Positions 9,801 through 16,827 of a stretch of DNA of 64,000 bases are shown here, in pieces. Each line of letters starts with the position of its first letter. Position 1 is the stretch's first letter. Where the stretch lies: positions 248,001-312,000 of the forward strand of contig NZ_AMQH01000005.1 of assembly GCF_000300195.1 (NCBI RefSeq), in the 5' to 3' direction. The notes beneath the pieces are model-generated. The model saw only the letters and a list, made by a program, of their open reading frames with translations. It was not told the DNA's origin and ran no database searches. Both the position numbers and the translations under genes were made by a program. The DNA is from Clostridium tunisiense TJ. GTDB taxonomy: Bacteria; Bacillota; Clostridia; Clostridiales; Clostridiaceae.

Positions 9801-10156
9801 CTTTTGTTGTAATATACAACCTGACCAATATAAATATTTCAGAGAGAAAAAGAGAACTTGCAACAATAAAGCTTTTAGGTTTCTTTAATCATGAACTAGC
9901 AGCTTATATATACAGGGAAAACATGATACTAACAGTGCTAGGAAGCCTAGCAGGAATACCTATGGGAATGTTTTTTAATAAGTTTATAATAGGTACTGCT
10001 GAAACTAATGATATTTTATTCTTGCAAAAGATTCATCCAATTTACTACTTAATTTCAATTATACTTACACTTTTGTTTTCTGTAATTGTAAATTTAGCTA
10101 TGTATAATAGATTTGATAAAATAGACATGATAGAATCACTTAAGAGTGCCGAGTAA
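6803..10156 (+). CDS. FtsX-like ABC permease with large extracellular coiled coil
   Basis: A 1117-residue permease. Residues 15-40 form the first membrane helix, followed by a MacB-like periplasmic-type domain. Residues about 250-560 are a long coiled coil rich in K, E, Q and G with repeated units such as LNQGAAELEKNKEKI and LKDGEKEIAANLEKL. Then come three helices of the first FtsX domain (FPLIFFLVASLVSLTTMTRM, about 590-720), a second external domain, and a second FtsX domain from about 980 to the end. Two FtsX domains in one chain mean it can pair with an ATPase dimer as a single subunit. ATG at 6803 is preferred over an overlapping GTG at 6794. The coiled coil probably extends through the cell wall. 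Confidence 0.9.
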   Translation: MKKSFFRNLIRDIKKTLSRFLSIVVIIAVGVAFYAGVRATSPSMKISADTYFNKNNFMDYKLISTLGLTEDDVDEIKKIREVTGVEGAYSVDAVVEKDQRQLVLNINSLPEENAINQIRVLKGRRAEADNEAVVEHRFLENYKLNLGDTIVLKSGDDSSLEDSLKNTEFKIVGTAQSPLYVSEQRQPSSVGNGSVKGFVYILPQVFKSEVYTEIYVRADKPQSQTSLLQNESYNRYNETLEKALEDIGVLRNEVRYAQVIKEGNQKLNEAEAELNASKKEAKEKFAEGYGKLDDAKSKVSKGKEELLKNEALFNKKMSEGRKQIQDGKSQIKVGENEISSKRKEIEEGKFQIATSKKQLQDSEVSLTLGKQQAATEISSAMKLEVEKAQELAESNPGNPIYSYKFKAIKEIYDKDIKGKDFDSMYTSLKNDNQLENLKTYFDMEALKNNFNKGAAEISYGRQQLAINENKLLQGEIELNQGAAELEKNKEKITAAEVELNKGKQEGLAKLNSGRKELKDGEKEIAANLEKLKSEEEKANVKIKDGESEIQKNREKLSDIKKPDWYVLGRSKNAGYETYRQDSDRIDSIGKLFPLIFFLVASLVSLTTMTRMVQEKRTEIGTFKALGYSSTAIVSHYLIYALSASILGSILGVFVGFKLFPSLIMNAYATRYDIGEMVVPFNTNLALQAALIAILFTAVAAVASALDELREVPASLMRPKPPKSGKTILLERVNFIWKRMNFTKKVTARNIFRYKQRLFMTVIGIAACAGLMITGFGLKEGIIGATEAQFSSVYKFDMQGTLSKNVNEDGKNSLKEKALNISNVTDVMLSYSKNASVAMEDNKSQDAYVVVPESKEELNSYINLNIKDEELRLQDEGVVITKKLSKLLNKKAGETIEITLEDKVFQVKISAITEHYLQHYIYMSPGYYEKLTGNKIMYNSFYGLLKELSEEAENNTLNALKDLEDINSVEFKSNVHINFNKMSSAINSVIPVLIISAGVLAFVVIYNLTNINISERKRELATIKLLGFFNHELAAYIYRENMILTVLGSLAGIPMGMFFNKFIIGTAETNDILFLQKIHPIYYLISIILTLLFSVIVNLAMYNRFDKIDMIESLKSAE

Positions 10157-10166
10157 GCGACACTAC

Positions 10167-10210
10167 AAAAATGGTATGCACTTCAATTTGAAGTGCATAC
10201 CATTTTTATT
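10167..10210 (+). terminator. Rho-independent terminator of the ABC exporter
   Basis: A near-perfect stem of about 18 bp (AAAATGGTATGCACTTCA with TGAAGTGCATACCATTTT) with a tiny loop and a T-rich tail. It is the strongest hairpin in this part of the window. Confidence 0.92.
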
Positions 10211-10273
10211 TATTTAAAGTAAGCTTATTAAAAGAGTATAGTGAGAATTCCCTCAAGCTTCAAGAAAAGTAGA

Positions 10274-10325
10274 ATTAAAAGGAACTGCTCAAAATGAACT
10301 TTAAGCATTGAGAGGCAGCTCCTTT
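10274..10325 (-). terminator. Terminator of the lectin operon (minus strand)
   Basis: Read on the minus strand, AAAGGAGCTGC pairs with GCAGTTCCTTT (11 bp, one G-T) and is followed by TTTTAATTCT. It lies 24 bases beyond the stop codon of the 163-residue gene. Confidence 0.7.
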
Positions 10326-10348
10326 ATTCTTACATTAAATTTTACTAA

Positions 10349-10840
10349 TTAGCACAAAACAACAATTTCATAGGGTGTAGTTTGAGCAGGTATGCTTTTG
10401 GTTGATGGACCATAGATAACAATTAGGTTTCTTTCAGCAGGATTTCTGTTAAAGGGCTGGCCATTTGGAAGTAACATCTCAGTATCTCTACTGATTCTTA
10501 ATTTCAAGCTACCATCACTGCTGATTAAATCCTCATCAAAATAGTCTACTTTCACATTTGCCTCATCTGTGTTCTTAACCATAATGAGTGCCCTATATTG
10601 GGGAGGATATATAAGAGGTACAGGTGCATTCACATCATAATATCCTGTTACTTCATCTCCAATAGCTACAACTTCATGATTTACAAAGTAAGTAGTAGGA
10701 GCAACTATAAAGTTTACTATGGATCCATCTTCATTCTCAACTTCCATTAATTTATAGCAACCTGAGGTTTCTTCATCTTGACCTTGTCTAAGGTCACTAA
10801 TCCTTTTTATAATTCCAGAAAAGCCTTTAAAACTTACCAT
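10349..10840 (-). CDS. Uncharacterised beta-rich protein downstream of the lectin gene
   Basis: A 163-residue protein that I do not recognise as a named family. It lacks a signal peptide and membrane helices. The pattern of alternating hydrophobic residues suggests beta strands: SGIIKRISDLRQ, CYKLMEVENEDGSIVNFIVA, EVVAIGDEVTGYYD, LIYPPQYRALIMV and a C-terminal STKSIPAQTTPYEIVVL. An OB-like or small barrel fold is possible. ATG at 10840 follows AGGAGGT by seven bases; using it removes an apparent overlap with the lectin gene, which ends at 10852. It is therefore the second gene of the lectin operon, ended by its own terminator. A role on the spore or cell surface is inference from context only. 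Confidence 0.75.
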   Translation of the reverse strand: MVSFKGFSGIIKRISDLRQGQDEETSGCYKLMEVENEDGSIVNFIVAPTTYFVNHEVVAIGDEVTGYYDVNAPVPLIYPPQYRALIMVKNTDEANVKVDYFDEDLISSDGSLKLRISRDTEMLLPNGQPFNRNPAERNLIVIYGPSTKSIPAQTTPYEIVVLC

Positions 10841-10851
10841 TTTAATACCTC

Positions 10852-12198
10852 CTAATCTCTCCAAATATGCCACATAGCATTATTTGTACCTCTTACAAAT
10901 ACATCAGTTCTATTAGGGCCCCAAGATATTGCACCAGGTTCGGAGGTTAGGGTTCCACCAATAGTTTGCCAATCGCTCCATCTAGAGCCATTCCAAGTTT
11001 TAGTTATAAGCTCATTATTTCTTCCTTTAGCAAAGACTTCAAGTCTATTGGAGCCCCTAGAAGAAACTGCAGGAGCTGAGGTTATATTTCCACCAAGGTC
11101 TTCCCAATCACTCCAGCGAGTGCCATCCCACCATTTATGGTATAGACGGTTCCCTTGTCCCTGAACAAATACATCAATTCTATTATTGCCCCAGGAAACA
11201 GCAGCAGGAGCTGAGGTTAGGTTTCCGCCAAGGTTTTCCCAATCATTCCAACGAGTACCATCCCACCACTTATGGTAGAGAGCATTGTCAGTACCACGAA
11301 CAAAGGTGTCAATTCTGTTTGTACCCCAAGAAGCAGCAGCTGGGCTTGATGCTAAAACTCCACCAAGGTTTTCCCATTCACTCCAACGAGAGCCATCCCA
11401 CCACTTATGGTACATGGCATTATCAGTACCACGAACAAAGGTATCAATTCTATTATTGCCCCAGGAAACAGCACCAGGGCTTGAAGTTAAAACTCCGCCA
11501 AGGTTTTCCCAATTACTCCAACGAGAGCCATCCCACCACTTATGGTACATAGCATTATCAGTACCACGAACAAAGGTGTCAATTCTATTAGATCCCCAAG
11601 AAGCTGCAGCAGGACCGGAAGCTAAAACTCCACCAAGATCCTCCCATTGACTCCAACCACTCCCAGGAATTGGAGGTGGAGTTGGTGGTGGAACAGGAAC
11701 TGAGGCACTATTTCTAAGGGTAAATTCAATTACATCTCTAAAGGTGCTGTTAACTACATTATTAGGCACGCCTCTTCGTCTAAGAGCGGCAAAAATATTG
11801 CCATATTGCCTTCTGAAATTATTAAAAATCACATTTGTTTTTCGATTTATATTACCTGAAACTTTTGAGGCGTTGTCTAAAGTGTAATTAATACAAGTTC
11901 TAAAGTATTCATTTACCTCACGTCTTGGTACTCCATATCTGGTAAAATTTCTGAATAATTCAGGTTGCTGCTGATTAAGTAAGTCTAAGATTCTATTTAC
12001 TTCTCTTTGTGGAGCTCTATAGTTCCAGTTGAAATCTTCAAGCTCAAAGTATTCTCCATAGTTATCGACGTAGTCATAATCGTCATAGCCATCTATGAAG
12101 TCATTATGGTAGCCATACTTTCTCATTTGTGAATTGAAAAAGGGGCAGGTAGCTTGCTTAGTGCAATAAGGACAGTGGCAAAACTCATTATTATACAT
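10852..12198 (-). CDS. Six-blade PLL-type beta-propeller lectin with Cys-rich and helical N-terminus
   Basis: A 448-residue protein with four parts. Residues 7-18 hold a Cys cluster ([12 protein letters not shown]). Residues 32-56 are rich in Asp and Tyr. Residues 62-112 and 116-165 are two related helical units, each with a GVP..VN..FR..I..TL.N pattern. After a Pro-rich linker (168-178) come six 45-residue repeats starting at 182, 227, 272, 317, 362 and 407, each with W..W, LGG, SW and NRID.FV.G..N elements of the PLL/PLL2 fucose-binding lectin family. No signal peptide is present, so export would be non-classical, as for spore-coat proteins. An AAGGAG site precedes the ATG. The ligand is probably a sugar; spore-surface location is my inference. 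Confidence 0.8.
   Translation of the reverse strand: MYNNEFCHCPYCTKQATCPFFNSQMRKYGYHNDFIDGYDDYDYVDNYGEYFELEDFNWNYRAPQREVNRILDLLNQQQPELFRNFTRYGVPRREVNEYFRTCINYTLDNASKVSGNINRKTNVIFNNFRRQYGNIFAALRRRGVPNNVVNSTFRDVIEFTLRNSASVPVPPPTPPPIPGSGWSQWEDLGGVLASGPAAASWGSNRIDTFVRGTDNAMYHKWWDGSRWSNWENLGGVLTSSPGAVSWGNNRIDTFVRGTDNAMYHKWWDGSRWSEWENLGGVLASSPAAASWGTNRIDTFVRGTDNALYHKWWDGTRWNDWENLGGNLTSAPAAVSWGNNRIDVFVQGQGNRLYHKWWDGTRWSDWEDLGGNITSAPAVSSRGSNRLEVFAKGRNNELITKTWNGSRWSDWQTIGGTLTSEPGAISWGPNRTDVFVRGTNNAMWHIWRD
10855..11655 (-). repeat. Six tandem 135-bp repeats coding propeller blades
   Basis: Coding repeats with an exact 135-bp period inside the lectin gene. Blades 1 to 3 (from the 5' end of the gene) differ at few positions at DNA level, blade 4 is close, and blades 5 and 6 are more diverged. 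This gradient points to recent tandem duplication and to likely repeat-number variation between strains. Confidence 0.85.
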
Positions 12199-12325
12199 CT
12201 AAGTTCTCCTTATATTCATGCTTTGGTTATAAACCTTACCACTATAGTATATGATTGAAATTCAACACTGACACAAATTTAGTAAGTAAGATGAAGGAGG
12301 TTATTAATAAGTAGCAGGATTTTTA

Positions 12326-12350
12326 CTTTCATCATAATATATGATGAAAG
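12326..12350 (+). promoter_or_regulatory. Perfect 10-bp inverted repeat ahead of the FG-GAP gene
   Basis: CTTTCATCAT at 12326-12335 and ATGATGAAAG at 12341-12350 flank AATAT. It sits between divergent genes, directly before the ribosome binding site at 12362. It could be an operator or an mRNA hairpin. A CATAATAT element inside it fits the minus-10 pattern of late sporulation sigma factors (CATANNNT), which is weak evidence. Confidence 0.5.
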
Positions 12351-12372
12351 CCTTTAATAACAAGGAGAGCAT

Positions 12373-13116
12373 ATGTATAACAGCTATAATAGAAATAATA
12401 TAATAAAGCCAAGGATTGTTTTTCGTGCAGTAGGAGATGTAAATGGGGACAAAATTCCTGATGGGGTATTTTTAACTGGAGTGTATACTGCTGAAAGGCC
12501 CTTTGTGGATCAAATTACGCTTGCAGTAAAGGATGGGAAAACAGGAAATGTTTATAGGGTACCCCTAAGTGAAAATTCAGGTTATAATCCTCGGATATTT
12601 TTAGGGGATTTCAATGGAGATGACATAAATGATATTTTAATTAGCATAGATTCAGGCGGCAGTGGTGGAATAATGTATCATTACATTTATTCCTTTGTTG
12701 ATGATATTCCTGAGTTGATTTTTGATTTTAATCAGTATAATGAAGAGTATCAATACCAAATCAACTATGAGAATAACTTTAAAGTTGAAGCTATAAGTGA
12801 GATAAACAACGAGCAATATATTTTAGACATATCTCTTAGAGAAGAAGATTATTTAAGTGAAATATATGATAGTAACGGAAGATTAAAGGAGCCTATTGAG
12901 GGGTTTGTAAACCCATTAAGTGGGTTATATCCTGTGGATTTTGACTCTGATGGAGTATATGAACTATTAGCTTATCAAAAGATAGCTGGAAGGTATAATG
13001 CAGATTCTTTAGGATATTTTTTAAACACCTTAAAATGGGAAGAGAAAAGTTTTGTTTTAGACAATCAAAATATAGCTATATGGGGAAATGAAATAGAAAA
13101 TAATAGAAGGTGGTAG
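12373..13116 (+). CDS. FG-GAP/VCBS-like protein with Asp-rich calcium loops
   Basis: A 247-residue protein without signal peptide or membrane helix. It has three acidic loops of the D.N.D...D kind: DVNGDKIPD (22-30), DFNGDDIND (79-87) and DFDSDGVYE (189-197), which in FG-GAP and VCBS proteins bind calcium between propeller strands. A Gly-rich SIDSGGSGGIMYHYIYSF segment follows the second loop. AAGGAGAG precedes the ATG. It starts a rightward unit divergent from the lectin operon and lies 81 bases before the Asp/His-tail gene. Related proteins occur in spore formers, but function is not established; I infer a structural or calcium-binding role at the spore surface. Confidence 0.72.
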   Translation: MYNSYNRNNIIKPRIVFRAVGDVNGDKIPDGVFLTGVYTAERPFVDQITLAVKDGKTGNVYRVPLSENSGYNPRIFLGDFNGDDINDILISIDSGGSGGIMYHYIYSFVDDIPELIFDFNQYNEEYQYQINYENNFKVEAISEINNEQYILDISLREEDYLSEIYDSNGRLKEPIEGFVNPLSGLYPVDFDSDGVYELLAYQKIAGRYNADSLGYFLNTLKWEEKSFVLDNQNIAIWGNEIENNRRW

Positions 13117-13197
13117 TTTTTGTAAAACTCATAAATTGATATGACACTATTAACTATATTGTGGAATATTATGGCAATTAGAAGGAGTTGATTAATT

Positions 13198-13656
13198 ATG
13201 AATTCAGTAAAAAATTATTATAGCAGGGATCTACAGGCTTTACATGATAAGTGCCAAAGGAATATGTTCTTTCATATTATTTTGAAATTGAAAGATGGCA
13301 GTGTCATTGATGGAATTATAGAAAAGGTAGAACCAGAGCGAATTATCATATTGGTTGGAGAAGATGTAATGGAGGAAGATGAAAACAGGGAAGATAGGCA
13401 AATTTTTGGAGGGGGAAGACCTAGAAGGAGATTTAGACGTTTTAGACGCAGAGGAATCCCTATTGGTGCTTTAGCAGCCTTATCTTTATTGCAGTACCCA
13501 TACCCACCATATCATAATTATTACTACCCTCAGTATGGGAATTATGATTACGACTATGATGATGACCATGACCATGATGATGACCATGATCATGATGATT
13601 ATGACGATGATGATAAACACCATCACTATTATGGACCATATGACTCTTATTATTAA
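13198..13656 (+). CDS. Small Sm-like protein with Arg patch and Asp/His/Tyr-rich tail
   Basis: A 152-residue protein in three parts. Residues 1-58 look like a small beta barrel (FHIILKLKDGSVIDGIIEKV then RIIILVGEDV), as in Sm-like or DUF2642-type coat proteins. Residues 72-85 are an Arg-rich patch (PRRRFRRFRRRGIP) followed by a short hydrophobic stretch. Residues 98-152 are almost only Tyr, Pro, Asp and His, encoded by degenerate GATGACCAT repeats near 13555-13625. The tail could bind divalent metals, and Tyr-rich tails can be cross-linked in spore coats. AAGGAG precedes the ATG. Assignment as a coat or surface protein is inference. Confidence 0.72.
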   Translation: MNSVKNYYSRDLQALHDKCQRNMFFHIILKLKDGSVIDGIIEKVEPERIIILVGEDVMEEDENREDRQIFGGGRPRRRFRRFRRRGIPIGALAALSLLQYPYPPYHNYYYPQYGNYDYDYDDDHDHDDDHDHDDYDDDDKHHHYYGPYDSYY

Positions 13657-14068
13657 AAGTACTTAATAGCATGTGAAGAAGGAGGAAAGTGCTGATTTAT
13701 AAAATTTATTAGTTTAAACAATTATATGTCAACCAAAATACAGTTAATCAATCTTAAAAAAATCATAATCCCTTCTAAGTATTCACAGAAATATTTTCAG
13801 TAAGTAGTAGATTAAATCATGCATTATATATAAGTACATCCTTGTGACTAAAGCCCACAATGATGTACTTTTTTATTGGTTTTCTTCAAAGTGTTCTTCT
13901 ACTCAACTTATAAAAGCTTTATCTAGATACTTTGAGTATTTTTCAAAGCTTTATTAGGGAAAAGGATATGAGTAATTGTAAGGCTATAAAAGTAAATTTG
14001 CACTAAAACAAATCACTAATAATATAATGGAGTAGGTATTAAGAATTTTACGTTTAGAGGAGGTTAAT
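13657..14068. other. Intergenic region between the tail protein and the sugar dehydrogenase gene
   Basis: Apart from the terminator at 13832-13876 I see no gene. AGAGGAGG at 14056-14063 is the ribosome binding site of the next gene, and a TATAAT-like element near 14023 may belong to its promoter. Confidence 0.5.
13832..13876 (+). terminator. Rho-independent terminator
   Basis: AAGTACATC pairs with GATGTACTT, extended by CTTGTG/CACAAT inside, and is followed by TTTTTTATT. It ends the 12373-13656 unit. Confidence 0.88.
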
Positions 14069-15172
14069 GTGAATAAATTAATTTATAAGGTTTTAAGAAA
14101 AATGAAAAGAGGGTTTAGTGGTACAGTAAAAACCTTAGGGAAAGTATTATTACCAAGGCAGATGCCTTATGAAATCAATGTTATTGCTGAAAACTTATTT
14201 GTACCTTGGGCTATAGACATAAGTAGTGATGGGAAAATATATTTTACTGAGAGGTCTGGAACTATTAGGGTTATTGAAAATGGTAAGGTTAATCCTGAAC
14301 CTATTATTACCTTTGCAACTCCCTTTGTGAGTCGCGGTGAAGGTGGACTTCTAGGGATTGCATTAGATCCAAATTTTATACAAAACCATTATATATATGC
14401 AATGCATACCTACTCTGAGGATAATAGGCTCTTTAATAGAGTAGTAAGATTAATAGAAAAAAACAACAAAGCCTCTGTGGATAAAGTTATTATAGATAAA
14501 ATCCCAGGAGGGCAAGTGCATAATGGAGGAAGAATAAAGATAGGGCCAGATAAAAAGCTTTATATAACAACTGGAGATGGAGGAACCCCATCTTTAGCAC
14601 AAAATCCCACAAGTACTGCAGGAAAAATACTAAGAGTAGAATTAGATGGTAGTATTCCTAAGGATAACCCAATACCTAACTCACCAGTTTATAGTCTGGG
14701 ATTTAGAAATCCTCAGGGACTAGCATGGAATTCAACAAATATTTTATATGGAACAGATCATGGAGAAGTAGCTCAGGATGAAGTGAATATTATTGAGTCA
14801 GGGGCAAATTACGGGTGGCCCATTGTTCAAGGAAATCAGGCTTCTAGTGAAATTACTGCTAAAAAACCTTTAGTACAAAGTGGAGGAGAAACTTGGGCAC
14901 CTGCTGGAATTTCCTTTATAAATATAGGACCGTGGCAAGGAAAATTAGTAGTGGGCAATTTACGCGGTAGTCAACTACTTGTAATTTCTTTAGGAGAAGA
15001 TGGAAGGACTGTTACAAATCAAGAATTTTTTTTAAAAAATGAGTTTGGGCGTATCCGTGATGTTATTCAAGGAAATGATGGGTCAATTTATTTTACCACT
15101 AGCAATAGAGATGGCAGAGGAAATCCTACTTCAAAGGATGATAGAATTATTCAACTTATCCCTAAAGGGTAG
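14069..15172 (+). CDS. PQQ-dependent sugar dehydrogenase family (soluble GDH/Asd type)
   Basis: A 367-residue six-bladed propeller of the soluble glucose dehydrogenase/aldose dehydrogenase (YliI) family. Seen in order: VPWAIDISSDGKIYFTERSG, RGEGGLLGIALDPNF, QVHNGGRIKIGPDKKLY with the proposed catalytic His, ITTGDGG, LGFRNPQGLAW, GTDHGEVAQDEVNII, GANYGWP and IRDVIQGNDGSIYF. Bacterial homologues oxidise sugars with PQQ outside the cytoplasm. Here the first 35 residues are basic (KVLRKMKRGFSGTVK) with no signal peptide. GTG at 14069 follows AGAGGAGG. Clostridia generally do not make PQQ, so the cofactor and role are uncertain; it may be a structural or surface protein that kept the fold. Confidence 0.87.
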   Translation: MNKLIYKVLRKMKRGFSGTVKTLGKVLLPRQMPYEINVIAENLFVPWAIDISSDGKIYFTERSGTIRVIENGKVNPEPIITFATPFVSRGEGGLLGIALDPNFIQNHYIYAMHTYSEDNRLFNRVVRLIEKNNKASVDKVIIDKIPGGQVHNGGRIKIGPDKKLYITTGDGGTPSLAQNPTSTAGKILRVELDGSIPKDNPIPNSPVYSLGFRNPQGLAWNSTNILYGTDHGEVAQDEVNIIESGANYGWPIVQGNQASSEITAKKPLVQSGGETWAPAGISFINIGPWQGKLVVGNLRGSQLLVISLGEDGRTVTNQEFFLKNEFGRIRDVIQGNDGSIYFTTSNRDGRGNPTSKDDRIIQLIPKG

Positions 15173-15377
15173 GAACTAAAATATTTATTTGAAAGCTAAA
15201 ATTAGAGGGGTGTTTATGCATAAAAATTAATATTTATGCATGTTATACAATTTGCAAAATAACTGTCAAGGAAGAAATAATTAAATTATTGAGTTATTTA
15301 CAAGGTTCAAAGAAAAGGTTTTCAAAAACAATAGATAAGATAAATGAATAAAATTAATAATAAGTGCATAATAGTTG
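15173..15377. other. Intergenic region with a small palindrome
   Basis: No gene seen. ATGCATAAA at 15216-15224 and TTTATGCAT at 15233-15241 form a 9-bp hairpin without a T-run, shortly after the sugar dehydrogenase stop codon. Confidence 0.5.
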
Positions 15378-15417
15378 TTGACACATTTACTTTAGTGTAG
15401 TAAACTATGAATATAAT
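15378..15417 (+). promoter_or_regulatory. Promoter of the lysine riboswitch transcript
   Basis: A consensus TTGACA at 15378-15383 is followed after 17 bases by TAAACT (15401-15406) and after 28 bases by TATAAT (15412-15417). The inverted repeat TTTACT/AGTAAA (15387-15405) overlaps the spacer and could be an operator. Confidence 0.5.
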
Positions 15418-15441
15418 TTAATAAGACCTCACTTTCATAAG

Positions 15442-15619
15442 TGAGGTAGAGGCGCGAGATTTAACAGTCCCTATAGGAGCTTGAGGAAGCAAAGATTCTA
15501 GGGAGAAGGAAATGTCGCCGAAGCTTGTAATATCCTCAGTATTACTTGCTGGGTCTGCAGTTAAGAACTGCAGGACTGTCTCAATAGACGTCCCGGTTTA
15601 TTGAGTTGTGCTATCTCAT
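15442..15619 (+). promoter_or_regulatory. Lysine riboswitch (L box)
   Basis: The conserved core of the L box is present in order: GGTAGAGGCGCGA at the 5' side, AGGAAATGTCGCCGAAGC, TTACTTGCTGGGTCTGCAG, GCAGGACTGTC and the closing strand GTGCTATCTC. P1 forms between GAGGTAG (15443-15449) and CTATCTC (15611-15617). The aptamer lies about 345 bases upstream of the amino acid ABC importer, with terminators between them. Lysine binding should stabilise P1 and shut off transcription. A CCTCACTT/AAGTGAGG hairpin (15427-15446) overlaps the 5' strand of P1 and may compete with it. Confidence 0.95.
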
Positions 15620-15661
15620 TTGGGAAGAGAGGGGGAATTAGGGTCAATTTAAGCATGTGAC

Positions 15662-15695
15662 GACCTAAGTTTACCTTAGGTCTTTTTGTGTTTTT
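15662..15695 (+). terminator. First terminator behind the lysine riboswitch
   Basis: GACCTAAG (15662-15669) pairs perfectly with CTTAGGTC (15675-15682), followed by TTTTTGTGTTTTT. Confidence 0.8.
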
Positions 15696-15706
15696 AATGC
15701 CAAAAG

Positions 15707-15750
15707 ATGAGATAGTGCCATCCTGAATGAAGGGGTGGCATTTTTATTTT
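15707..15750 (+). terminator. Second terminator and antiterminator strand of the lysine switch
   Basis: TGCCATCC (15716-15723) pairs with GGGTGGCA (15733-15740) and is followed by TTTTTATTTTTAT. Just before it, ATGAGATAG (15707-15715) is complementary to the 3' strand of riboswitch P1 (CTATCTCAT, 15611-15619), and the pairing can extend into TGC at 15716-15718. Ligand-free RNA could thus open this terminator, while lysine-bound RNA keeps it. Confidence 0.7.
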
Positions 15751-15961
15751 TATAATTTTAGTAGAATTTCTATCATGGATATATAAGTTGAAAGTTTATA
15801 CTCTTCAGCTTTAGAAACTTCAAAGAAGCCAAGGTAGTTAATAAATAAGTAAAACTTTAAAATTAGCTTCCACATGAAGAATTTCTAGGAGACATAAGAA
15901 AAAGAGTAAAACAAATTTAATTACAAAATTTAGATGAAACACCAAGAAGGAGAGATTAACA

Positions 15962-16807
15962 ATGAGAAGAAGATTATTAGGACTAATAGCAATTACATTA
16001 TCAACAGTATTATTTTTAGGTGGGTGTGGTACAAGCGCTTCTAGTAAGGAGGCATCACCAGTAGTTAGTGAAGAGCAGATATTTAGAGTAGGTATGGAGG
16101 CAGGTTATGCTCCTTTTAATTGGACTCAAAAGGATGAGGCTAACAACGGAGTTAATATAGAGGGTAGCGCAGAATATGCTGGAGGATATGACGTGGAAAT
16201 CGCAAGACAAATTGCTGAAGGGCTAGGAAAAAAGTTGGTTATTGTTAAAACAGAATGGGATGGACTAGTGCCAGCATTAACTTCAGGGAAGATAGATGCA
16301 ATTATTGCAGGGATGTCACCTACTGCAGAACGTAAGGAAACCATTGACTTTTCAGATAACTACTATAAATCAGATTTAGTTATGGTAGTAAAAAAAGGTG
16401 GAAAATACGAGAGTGCTTCTTCAATTAAAGATTTTCAAGGAGCAAAAATAACAGCTCAATTAAATACCTTTCATTATTCGGTGATAGATCAAATTCAAGG
16501 AGTAGAGAAGCAACCCGCAATGGATAATTTTCCAGCTATGAGAGTAGCACTTGAATCTGGAATTATTGATGGATATGTGTCTGAACGCCCAGAAGGAGTT
16601 AGCAGTGAGTTAGCAAATAGTAATTTTAGAGTTATAGAATTTAAAGATGGATTTATAACTTCTGATGATGATACAGCAATTGCAGTGGGAGTAGCTAAAA
16701 ATAGTGATTTAGTAGCTAAAATAAATACAATTTTATCAGGGATCTCAGAAGAGCAGCGTAGAGCTATCATGGATAAGGCTATTAAAAATCAGCCTGCTGC
16801 TAATTAG
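15962..16807 (+). CDS. Amino acid ABC transporter substrate-binding lipoprotein (probable lysine)
   Basis: A 281-residue extracellular binding protein of the SBP_bac_3 family. The lipoprotein signal is clear: MRRRLLGLIAITLSTVLFLG then GC, with Cys22 in the LGGC lipobox. The mature part has the usual VGMEAGYAPFNWTQ start, the GGYDVEIARQIAEGLGKKL segment and IDAIIAGMSPTAERKETIDFS. It is the first gene of the operon under the lysine riboswitch, so lysine is the probable ligand. A GAAGGAGAG site precedes the ATG. A strong hairpin directly after the gene probably raises the level of this subunit over the membrane parts. Confidence 0.95.
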   Translation: MRRRLLGLIAITLSTVLFLGGCGTSASSKEASPVVSEEQIFRVGMEAGYAPFNWTQKDEANNGVNIEGSAEYAGGYDVEIARQIAEGLGKKLVIVKTEWDGLVPALTSGKIDAIIAGMSPTAERKETIDFSDNYYKSDLVMVVKKGGKYESASSIKDFQGAKITAQLNTFHYSVIDQIQGVEKQPAMDNFPAMRVALESGIIDGYVSERPEGVSSELANSNFRVIEFKDGFITSDDDTAIAVGVAKNSDLVAKINTILSGISEEQRRAIMDKAIKNQPAAN

Positions 16808-16827
16808 ATATTAAATATGTTTCATTA

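Noticed and set aside
11285-11650. Plus-strand open frames of 77 and 121 codons opposite the lectin gene
   Set aside because: They are shadows created by the 135-bp coding repeats of the lectin on the other strand; no ribosome binding site and repeated composition.
10855-11655. Regular repeats that might suggest a CRISPR array
   Set aside because: The 135-bp units are contiguous, coding and in frame, with no spacers of unique sequence; they are propeller blades.
15205-15230. AGAGGGG followed by a four-codon frame after the sugar dehydrogenase gene, as a leader peptide
   Set aside because: Frame is only four codons and is not near the importer genes; a palindrome explains the sequence better.
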